Origin: Dactylis glomerata
Taxonomy: Eukaryota > Streptophyta > Magnoliopsida > Poales > Poaceae
DNA length: 64,000 nt
Assembly (NCBI GenBank): GCA_007115705.1
Contig: QXEO01002115.1
Coordinates: forward strand, 5,346,951 to 5,410,950
Direction of reading: 5' to 3'
The notes beneath the pieces are model-generated. The model saw only the letters and a list, made by a program, of their open reading frames with translations. It did no database searches and was not told the origin of the DNA. Shown here piece by piece: positions 56,151 to 64,000 of this stretch. Every line of letters starts with the position of its first letter. Position 1 is the first letter of the stretch. Both the position numbers and the translations under genes were made by a program.

Positions 56151-56199
56151 TGCTTAGTTTTTCTAGGTCTTGCACCTACCCTTTAGGCGATGTACAATT

Positions 56200-56337
56200 G
56201 CTCATGATTGATATGTATTTCGCCTATTTAGTTTTTGCTACCCATGACTCGTGATCGGCTGTGTGCATCCTAGTTATGCAGAGGCCGGGTGTAATTGCTT
56301 GAATTCTTGAGTAATAAAAGCGCCCTTTATCGAAAAA
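56200..56337 (+). mobile_element. LINE 3' tail fragment
   Basis: GCATCCTAGTTATGCAGAGG and GGTGTAATTGCTTGAATTC followed by AATAAAAG and a short A-rich end match the recurring 3' ends of Triticeae LINEs. No coding part is attached. Confidence 0.45.
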
Positions 56338-56459
56338 CTAAGATGGAAAGGAGTAAGGACATAGAAATCCCTAGACTAGGTATACCTTTGCACTTGAAAA
56401 ACTAAGATGGAAAGGAGTAATGACATAGAAATCCCAAGAATAGGTATACCCTTGTCACT
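56332..56459. repeat. 64-bp tandem duplication
   Basis: Two consecutive copies of GAAAAACTAAGATGGAAAGG... through TAGGTATACC(T/C)TT differ at a handful of positions. The spacing between their starts is 64 bp (56332 and 56396). Confidence 0.85.
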
Positions 56460-56849
56460 ATACATTAGTAGGAGCAAAACTATGGGCATAATACACCCTG
56501 TAGTGCTTTCGGTAGATTTAAACTGCGAAAAAATATTTTGAAAATTAATCTTCTTAACAGTATGCATCAGACGAAGGAAAACTATGTCAGGTGACTATAA
56601 TATAGTACTAAAGTGAGATTACTGGCCTGATTTGATGTTCATCAACAACTTGACATCTGTCACAAAGTGATGTGCGCAATAGACATGATTAGCATGAAAT
56701 TATGGATCAAAGGTCCTCTTCACACATCACTTGCATACATCTGAATGACCTGTAGCATCATGGATGGTTCAATATAAATCTGCAATGGTTACTAATTCAA
56801 TATCAAGCAGAAAATCCATCAAGATAAACTTTCCGGCTAATTCAATATT

Positions 56850-58088
56850 CTCTGCTTATTTGAACAACTCTCCGGCCTCAAGATAAACTTCCACAAAAGC
56901 AAACTTTTCTGCTTCGGGAAAGCGAAAGACTACCAGGATGATTACAAGGAAATATTCGGATGCGCAATAGGTGCACTTCCGTTCAAATATCTTGGTTTTC
57001 CTATTCATTTCAGAAAACTGCTCATCAAAGAATGGAAAGTTATCGAAGATAGATTCGAAAAGAAACTAGCCTCTTGGATTGGCAAAATCCTTTCTTATGG
57101 AGATAGACTAATCCTCATAAACTCGGTTCTCACTAGCATGCCAATGTTCCTACTATCTTTCTTATAGATACCCATAGGGGTAAGGAAGAGGTTGGACTTC
57201 TATCGCTCCCGCTTCTTTTGGCAATGCGACCAGAACAAAAAGAAATATAGGCTATCAAAATGGAATATGATTTGCCGACCAAAAGACCAAGGCGGCCTGG
57301 GAATTGAAGTTCTGGATATCAAAAATAGTTGCCTCTTGAGCAAATGGCTGTTCAAGATCATTAATGAGGAAGGGATGTGGCAAGAGCTGATATGCAACAA
57401 GTACCTCAAAAACAAAAATTTAGCTGAGGTACAAGCCAAACCGACGGACTCCCCTTTTTGGAAAGGGTTAATGAATCAGAAAGATACTTTTTTCAAATTT
57501 GGTTCATTCCGCGTTGGTGACGGAGAAGGAACTCGCTTCTGGGAGGACCTCTGACTTGGCGATGCACCCTTAGCCTCCCAATTCCCTAACCTATATGCCA
57601 TCGTGAACCATAAAAATGTCACCGTGGCAAACACCATCACCGAGAACGGCTTGAACATCTCGTTTAGGAGAAATCTAGCTGGCGATAGATGGCTGTCTTG
57701 GCTCGACCTCGTGGAGAGGTTAATGGACATACATCTCACCGATGAAAAGGACACTTTCATCTGGAAGCTGACGGAATCCGGCCAGTTCTCGGTCAGGTCT
57801 CTATACGCTGAACTACTAAACGGGAATACAAAATTTCTTAGGAAATACCTATGGAAAATTAAAGTACCACTAAAGATTAGAATCTTTATGTGGTTTCTAA
57901 ATAGAAAAGAGATCCTAACTAAGGACAACTTGGCTAAAAGAAATTGGAATGGTTGCAAAAAATGTGCATTTTGTGATGAGGAAGAGACCATAGAACACCT
58001 ATTCCTCAAATGCAAATTCGCTAGCCTGATATGGAGAGTTGTTCATTTCACCTTCAATATGCCACCCCCTAGTAATCTTTACTATTAA
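56850..58088 (+). pseudogene. LINE reverse transcriptase C-terminus with zinc-finger (zf-RVT) domain
   Basis: One plus-strand frame gives LFEQLSGLKINFHKSKLF, YLGFPIHFRKL, ASWIGKILSYGDRLILI, then KDQGGLGIEVLDIKNSCLL, and ends with the zf-RVT motif CKKCAFCDEEETIEHLFLKC (Cys-Cys-His-Cys). Two in-frame stops occur: TAG near 57165, after MFLLSFL, and TGA near 57552, after RFWEDL. Endonuclease and RT palm are missing, and the 3' end is cut shortly after 58088. This is a dead fragment of a plant L1-type element. Confidence 0.85.
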
Positions 58089-58211
58089 AGCGAAAAGCGG
58101 TGTCCGGTGTCACACTTTCAGTTTCCAATTTTACCCTCAGTGAGAATACTGAATTACCCACCAATGCCACTAATAAGTAAAAAAATATTTCCTTATGTAA
58201 ACTACTCCGAA

Positions 58212-58546
58212 TGACGAGGGGTTAACTCGACAAATGTCCTAGATGAAGGACTTAGGATCGGGGAGATAGGGCGTCGGATGAACTCGAAGGTAAAGTTAGT
58301 CGAAATAGGTGTGTATCGAAAGTAAACTTGGGTGTTCAACCTGGCTTGCTTTCAATCTGCCCTACACCGTCCCCTCCTGGCCCCTATATATAGGTGGCCA
58401 AGTCTCGAGGATCGGGTAGGGTTCGATACAGATTACAATATCGACATACGGTAAAGACTCGTATTCGACTATCATTACAATTGGGCCTAGCTTAACGGGC
58501 CTCAGGGGTACTCAACTAAAGGGCTCTATTAACTATACCCTTGCCA
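58212..58546 (-). repeat. Putative 3' LTR of the Tat element
   Basis: On the minus strand it starts TGGCAAGGGTATAG just after a purine-rich CTCAGGGGCTAC and ends CCCCTCGTCA. TATATATAGG near 58385 may be the LTR TATA box. The boundaries rest on TG/CA ends and position, because the other LTR is outside the window. Confidence 0.55.
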
Positions 58547-59460
58547 GTAGCCCCTGAGATTCTACCAGAATTATAGATTCAGGTTGAATCTCTAATCTTT
58601 AAATCTTCGACTTGATCAATTCTTTGACTTCTTCATATCTTCAAATCTTCGACTTAGTCTTTTCGACTTATTTTCATGATATTCTTTCGCAAGGGATTTT
58701 GATGAGCAAGCCTGACAACTCTGACGGATCAAGAGGCCAGTTAACTGCCGGAACAGATACTTGTCACCTACTTCAAATTCAATCCCCTTGGACTTGAATT
58801 CGGGATACCGGTCAAATCCATTCTTTTGCCGCATTTAGGACTTACAAAGAATGAATCCCAGTGGTTCTCAGGGTACCCAGTGCGTCCACCAGGATTTTCT
58901 TCGCGTCGTAGACACGGATACATACCAGCAGAGCGCATCCATGTGCGTATACCAGGCCACACAGGACGGATCCCGGGGTCTTACCTTCGTGACAAGTCAC
59001 GACATTCGAGTCGTGTTGCGATAACACAACTCGAGAATCTCATATTCGCAATCAAATTTTGACTGATAAAACTAAAGAATTTTGGATTTTAAATTAATCT
59101 TCTTCGCTCCCGATGGGAGTAATCTCTCTTCAGTTTGTCGACTACGTAGTCGAAGTTTGTATGATTATCCTTCCGCATCTCCAATATTGATTATCTCATC
59201 TCTATCGGGTGCGCGCTCAGCGCTCCCGATGGGAGTAGCCCCCGAGGCTATGTTTGGCGACTTGTAGTCAAGCATAGGCTCAAAGTTCAGCTCTTCTTTC
59301 TTCTGTGAACATCTTACCGTTGATGAGCCCCCGAGTCCAAGTCGAGGTTTTCATATCGCATAATCTCCTTTTCTTATTCTTCTTCTTTGATATTATCATC
59401 TGCTGTGCGCATAATTTAAGTCCTGTTGTAAATTATGTTCGCGGGCTTTGCTATAGCCCG
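58547..59460. other. Non-coding spacer between 3' LTR and the antisense gene
   Basis: It contains repeated CTTCGACTT-type motifs and two copies of GCTCCCGATGGGAGTA (59105 and 59222), each a small palindrome (TCCCGATGGGA). GCCCCCGAG occurs near 59237 and 59325. No coding frame is supported. It may hold regulatory sequence for the gene at 59592. Confidence 0.45.
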
Positions 59461-59465
59461 AAGGC

Positions 59466-59488
59466 CCAATAGTACGTGCTTATAAATA
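59466..59488 (+). promoter_or_regulatory. CCAAT/TATA promoter of the antisense AT-hook gene
   Basis: CCAAT (59466-59470) and TATAAATA (59481-59488) face right, 104 bp before the ATG at 59592. The leader between them is CT-rich with AAACCCTAATC and CTAGGGTTTTT, telo-box-like AAACCCTA motifs common near plant transcription starts. This points to transcription independent of and opposite to the retrotransposon. Confidence 0.6.
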
Positions 59489-59591
59489 AAGCACCTGCTG
59501 ATTAAGGTAAAAAACCCTAATCAGACTCCTCCTGCGCCGCATCATCTTCTTCCTCCATCTAGGGTTTTTCCGAGATTTTTCTGTTGTGCTC

Positions 59592-60161
59592 ATGGCTGAT
59601 GCTGAAGGTTCTCGTCTGACCCTTGGCTCCCCGGTGGCGCCACGAGGTCGGGGTCGCCCTCGTGGAAGTAAGAACAAGAACACCACGCCGGCCGCCGCAG
59701 GAACTTCTTCGGACGCTCCGGCTAAGCGTCGTCCCGGCCGCCCACCTGGTAGCAAGAACAAACCCAAAGTGACTAACGTCGCTTCAGGTCCAATCACTCC
59801 TCCTCCTCCTGCTCCAGCTGCTCCTGCTGCGCCTCCCTGGATCTTTTTCTTCCTTTGCATTGCCATGGCGCAGTGTCGTGAGATTCAGCGCCTGCCGCTG
59901 AATTTCACGAAGTTTATGGATGGCCGTGAACTGCGAGAGGCGGTTCTCCGTGAACAGTCTGGCGGTGGCATCCCATACGAGGTGGAGGTGTGGTATGATG
60001 GCAACGGCGAGCAGTACTTCAGGGGTGGCTGGTCGCAGTTTGCTGAGGACCACGGCATCCACCAAGGCTTCTTCATGGCCTTCGACTTCCATATCGGTAC
60101 GTCAAAGTTTGACGTGAAGATCTACGATGGCACTCTTTGCCAGAAGGAGTATGAAGCTTGA
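59592..60161 (+). CDS. AT-hook plus B3-like DNA-binding protein encoded antisense within a Tat retrotransposon (189 aa)
   Basis: The frame is intact from ATG 59592. Residues 18-29 (RGRGRPRGSKNK) and 46-57 (RPGRPPGSKNK) are AT-hooks, which bind the minor groove of AT-rich DNA. A Pro/Ala linker (67-82) and a hydrophobic patch (83-92) follow. Residues 98-180 fit a B3 domain: LPLNFTKF, VEVWYDGNGEQYF, GGWSQFAEDHGIHQG, FMAFDFH and FDVKIYD, in B3 strand order. Plant B3 domains recognise DNA in the nucleus. The gene lies between pol and the 3' LTR, opposite in strand, where Tat elements often carry extra frames. It has its own CCAAT/TATA. The 83-93 patch could instead be the end of an unspliced intron (pyrimidine-rich, GCGCAG) with Met92 as an alternative start. 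Role unknown; it could silence host defences, target chromatin or regulate the element (inference). Confidence 0.75.
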   Translation: MADAEGSRLTLGSPVAPRGRGRPRGSKNKNTTPAAAGTSSDAPAKRRPGRPPGSKNKPKVTNVASGPITPPPPAPAAPAAPPWIFFFLCIAMAQCREIQRLPLNFTKFMDGRELREAVLREQSGGGIPYEVEVWYDGNGEQYFRGGWSQFAEDHGIHQGFFMAFDFHIGTSKFDVKIYDGTLCQKEYEA

Positions 60162-60605
60162 AGTCTGCTTGCATTAGGACTTGTTGTTTTTTTAATGTAA
60201 TTTCATTTTATCATGTCCTTGCTACCATGCTTATCTGTAATGAATATTCGTACTTGGTGTCGATGTCTTTTGCTAGTACCATGAGAACAAGTCATGTTCT
60301 GAGGTATGTTTTCCATATATCGGGTTTTTTGTGAACCAAAAAAGGTAGGAATAATATCGGGTTCTTCTTATGAACCAAATTCTCTCAATATTCATCGGGT
60401 TGTCTGAACAACCTTACAATGAAGAAAAGCCTCCATCTTGCCATAATAATTCTTTTCGTACGACCCAGGGGTTGAAGCCCCCGAGCAGAGAAGTAACAAA
60501 AGAATCATACAATTTTGTCGAGTTCAACCCAAAGACCCCGACCTGTGGCCTCATGTTCTGGGTTCAGAAGGCTAACTCGAATATATTGATACCTCTATAT
60601 TTAGT
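60162..60605 (+). other. 3' flank of the AT-hook gene up to pol
   Basis: AT-rich, with TAATGTAATTTC and TAATGAATATTCG that may serve as poly(A) signals for the plus-strand gene. Copies of ATATCGGGTT(T/C)TT near 60318 and 60355 form a short local repeat. No other coding frame is credible. Confidence 0.4.
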
Positions 60606-63479
60606 CTACGCGTAAAAACGTCGTAGCTGTTCTGCATTCCACGGGTTGCTCTCGTCCTTCACAGTCTTCTTATCTTGTAGTCGATATGCTCCTCCTGGTA
60701 TTACTTCGGTGACGATGTAAGGTCCCACCCAAGGGGACTCCAATTTCCCGTGGCTGTCTTGCCTGAGTCTCAAAACGAGGTCTCCCACCACGAAGGATCG
60801 TGGACGAACTCGACTACTATGGTAGTTTCGTCAGCTTTGTTGATATTGCGTAGCCCTTTCTAATGATTTGTCTCTTGCTTCATCTAGCGCATCGACATCG
60901 TCTTGCAATGCTTCTGTCGACGTCGCCTCGTCATACGCTGTCACTCTTGGGGCCTCGTGTGTAACTTCGACTGGAAGCACGGCTTCTGCGCCATGGACCA
61001 AGAAAAAAGGAGTTTCTTGAGTTGCTGCATTGGGCGTAGTTCTTAGGCTCCAAAGAACGGAGGGCAATTCTTCTACCCAAGCGCTCTTGGCTTTCTCGAG
61101 AGGTGCTAAAAGCCTCTTTTTTATTCCACTACATATCAAGCCATTGGCTTTTTCGACTTGCCCGTTCGTCTTCGGGTGCGCCACAGATGCGAATTTGAGC
61201 TTGATCCCTAATCCTTCGCAGTAACTTTTGAATTCTTTTGAAGTAAAATTTGTCCCGTTGTCTGTGATGATGCTGTGCGGTACACCAAAACGAAAAACTA
61301 TTGACTTGATGATGCTGATTGCTGCTGTAGAATCTTGAGTTGTTACTGGGGCCGCTTCCACCCATTTGGTGAACTTATCGACTGCCACTAGCATGTAGAC
61401 ATGCCCTCCTGAACAAGATTTGTGCAACTTTCCCACCATGTCAAGGCCCCATTGTGCGAAGGGCCAGGATAACGGTACTGTTTGTAGCTCCGCTGCTGGT
61501 GCATGCGGTCTGGATGCAAACCTTTGACATGCTTCACACTTTCGAACTATATCTTTTGCGTCCTCAATGGCTGTTAGCCAGTAGAATCCCGCTCGGAAAG
61601 CTTTTGCTGCTATTGCTCTGCTGCTAGCATGATGGCCGCATATTCCACCATGTATGTCTTGTAGTATCTTTTGTCCTTCTTGAGGCGTTACGCAACGCTG
61701 CAAAACGCCAGTAAAACTTTTCTTGTATAATTTCCCTTGCAATATGACGAACGCTTTCGATCTTCGAGTTATCCTCTTGGCTTCCACTGCATCTTCTGGT
61801 AGCTTTTTATTTATCATGTATGCAAGATACGGCTGCATCCATGTTTCCTCTATCATCATGACCTCCTCTGGTTCTAATGTAGCCTTCGAGCCTGCCGTAG
61901 TAGTCGAACTTTTCCCACCTTTTATTGATCTTTCTACTATTTCCTCCCAGAACACTCCGGATGGCACGGGTAAACATTGCGACCCGATGTTTGCTAAATT
62001 GTCGGCTTCTTCATTGCTGTTTCTGCTTACGTGCGAGACTTCGCATCCATCGAATGTACCTTCGAGATAATGGTACAGATTTTTGTATGCCATCATGTTA
62101 TCATTGATTGTGTCACATCTGTTCATAACTTGCTGGACGACAAGGTTGGAATCTCCGAATATTTTTAGGCGAGTTGCTCCACATGCTTTAGCCATCTTCA
62201 TTCCGTGCAACAAAGCCTCGTACTCTGCCTCATTGTTAGAAGCCTGTGGAAAGCTCATCCTTAAGACGTACTTTAATTTGTCGCCATGAGGTGATATCAA
62301 CAGCACTCCTGTGCCTGCGCCTTGGACTCTTTTAGAACCGTCGAAGTACATTGTCCAAACACTGGATAAATCTGGTGGTCCTGTGCTTTGCAGCTCCAAC
62401 CACTCTGCTGTAAAATCTGGCAAAACTTGCGACTTAATCGCCTTCCTTTTTTCGTACGTGATGTCCATGGGAGATAACTCGATTCCCCACAAAGAGACAC
62501 GTCCTGTTGCTGAGGGATTATTCAATATGTTCGACAATGGCGCCTCGTTGACCACTATAATTGGGTGCACCGCAAAGTACTGTCGTAGTTTTCGTGCGGT
62601 GGTGAAGACACTATATGCCAATTTCTGATAGTGCGGGTACCTTTGTTTTGTTGGAGATAACACTTCACTGATGAAATATACTGGCCTCTGGACGCCGTGG
62701 GCTTTTCCTTCTTCGCTTCTTTCGACTACTAATACCGTACTCACCACCTGATGGGTTGCGGCGATGTACAATAGCAGTGGTTCTTTCTCTTTTGGTGCGA
62801 CCAGCACTGGTGGCGTGGAAAGCACTTTTTTCAACTGTGCAAACGCTACGTCTGCTTCTTCTGTCCACTCAAATTTATCGTCTGACTTCTTCATAAGTGC
62901 ATAAAAAGGAAGCGCCTTCTCCCCTAATTGAGCCACGAAGCGACTTAGTGCCGCGACGCGTCCTGCAAGTTTCTGTACGTCGTGTAGTTTCATGGGTTTC
63001 CCCATTGTCAAAATTGCTTGAATCTTCTCTGGGTTCGCCTCTATTCCTCGTGCTGATACCAGGAATCCTAAAAGTTGTCCTGCCGAGACGCCGAAAGAGC
63101 ACTTTGTCGGGTTAAGCTTAAGCTTGTACCTGCTCAGGTTGTCGAAGGTTTCTGCCAAGTCGCTGATTAGGGATTTCTCCTCTCTTGTAGTGATGACTAC
63201 ATCATCAATGCAGACTTGTATGTTGCGCCCTATTTGGCTCCCGAGGCAACTTTGCATCATCCTTTGATAAGTTGCTCCTGCATTTTTTAAGCCGAACGGC
63301 ATCACTTGGTAGCAAAACACCCCATATGGTGTGATGAAGGCCGTTTTTCTTCGTCTTCTCTCTTCAGTTTGATCTGATTGTAGCCAGAATATGCGTCCAA
63401 AAAGGAAAGCCTTGCGCATCCCGCTGTTGAATCGATTATTTGATCGATGCGGGGTAAAGGGAAGGGATCCTTTGGACAA
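60606..63479 (-). pseudogene. Tat pol: RT C-half, dual RNase H and integrase
   Basis: One frame covers RT from TAFITPYGVFCYQVMPFGLK with the active site VCIDDVVITT (usually VYIDD), then the RT-linked RNase H. A second RNase H (WTMYFDGSKRVQGAGTGVLL, SNNEAEYEALLHGM, IFGDSNLVVQQ) marks the Tat lineage. Integrase follows with HGGICGHHASS...CEACQRFAS and D, D, E in WGLDMVGKL, IITDNGTNFTS and GQVEKANGL. A TGA (60831-60833) cuts off the last part (VVGDLVLRLRQ...), which continues in the same frame to 60606. Upstream a frameshift near 63360 separates it from the RT N-terminus. Confidence 0.88.
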
Positions 63480-64000
63480 TGCTTATTGAGAGATGTGTAG
63501 TCGACACATACTCTTTGTACGTCTGTATTCTTCTTGGGTACTATGACAGGGTTCGACACCCAACTCGAAGTTTTTATTTCTCTGATGAATCCGGCATTTT
63601 CTAGCCTGTGCAACTCTGATGCTATCGCCTTCCTCTTAGGTTCATCGAATCGTCGTAGTGGCTGCTTAACTGGCTTTGCTTTGGGATCTACGTTCAATGC
63701 GTGCTCGACGAGTTCCCTGGTAACCCCTGGCATGTCTGATGGACACCAGGCGAAGATTTCCCAGCGCTCACGGAGGAACTCGACGAGCGCGCTTTCCTAT
63801 GCGGGATCCAAGTTTACCGCAATTGATGTTGTCTTGTTTGCATCTGTAGGATGGACCTGAATTTTCTTCGAGTCCTGAGACGTGTCGAAAGCCTGATCTG
63901 GCAGGGATCGTCCAACGTCGGGTAGTACATTGTGATCTGTTTCTCCCTTTAACCTCTCATACTCTGCTGTCATGCCGAAGGTTTGCGCCATCCTGTTGAA
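63360..64000 (-). pseudogene. Tat pol: RT N-terminus and protease-RT linker
   Basis: The frame contains MPGVTRELVEHALNVDPKAK, KTSSWVSNPVIVPKK, VDYTSLNKHCPKDPFPLP and LSFLDAYSGYNQIKL, the RT fingers and palm start. It shifts frame near 63360 relative to the rest of RT. A TAG at 63797-63799 interrupts it between DPA and ESALVEFLRE. The window ends before the protease. Confidence 0.85.

Larger units (their letters stand above)
58212..64000 (-). mobile_element. Tat-lineage Ty3/gypsy retrotransposon, 3' half
   Basis: The minus strand gives RT, RNase H, a second (archaeal-type) RNase H and integrase, then an antisense accessory gene, then the 3' LTR. Two RNase H domains and extra frames between pol and 3' LTR are hallmarks of the Tat/Retand lineage (established knowledge). 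Gag, protease and the 5' LTR lie outside the window. Frameshift and stops make this copy non-functional for pol. Confidence 0.8.

Overview
The window is nuclear DNA of a grass, most likely a Triticeae species (wheat, Aegilops or barley relatives). The evidence is dense, nested LTR retrotransposons with initiator-Met-tRNA primer sites, CACTA ends carrying the ACCGGGACTAAAGG motif, a SMART-type miniature LTR element, monocot-style GC-rich 5' coding ends, and two linked genes of a grass-enriched family (DUF3615-like). I saw no bacterial operons, CRISPR arrays, tRNA or rRNA. All calls were made by eye; family names are from memory.

Layout. 1-5909: 3' end of a Ty3/gypsy element, its LTR split by a complete 1.95-kb CACTA element (TSD TAA). 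5910-12340: CACTA end, LINE debris, a possible Helitron end and unassigned DNA. 12342-13778: an intronless SRP54 reading frame with a 290-bp SMART element 57 bp after its stop. 14131-27850: small DNA transposons (a Harbinger-like MITE, a Mutator-like MITE with 9-bp TSD, a long-TIR element), a decayed copia 5' end, and unassigned exon-like pieces, including a two-exon reading frame on the minus strand near 25.1-25.7 kb.

27885-49298 is a three-level nest, all on the minus strand: a chromodomain gypsy element; inside its pol a composite copia element flanked by 84-bp SMART-like LTRs (TSD GCTGG); inside that element's pol a 10.4-kb gag-only element with 2.2-kb LTRs (TSD AGAAG). LTR differences agree with the nesting order: about 1.5% for the outer element and about 0.4% for the innermost. 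The outer 5' LTR ends 45 bp before the start codon of the first DUF3615-like gene (49344-50251). A paralogue follows at 53752-54702. Between them lie a LINE tail, a CACTA end and a 3' copia remnant.

54703-58211 holds LINE debris, including an RT/zinc-finger C-terminal part. 58212 to the end is the 3' half of a minus-strand gypsy element of the Tat type (dual RNase H). Between its pol and 3' LTR, on the opposite strand, sits an intact 189-residue gene with two AT-hooks and a B3-like DNA-binding domain, with its own CCAAT/TATA promoter. This retrotransposon-borne putative DNA-binding protein is the most interesting item.

Host gene content is therefore small: two DUF3615-like genes, one SRP54 copy of doubtful function and one unidentified split frame. 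The autonomous pol genes all carry in-frame stops or frameshifts, mostly TAG where glutamine is expected. The gag-only frame and the AT-hook/B3 frame are intact.
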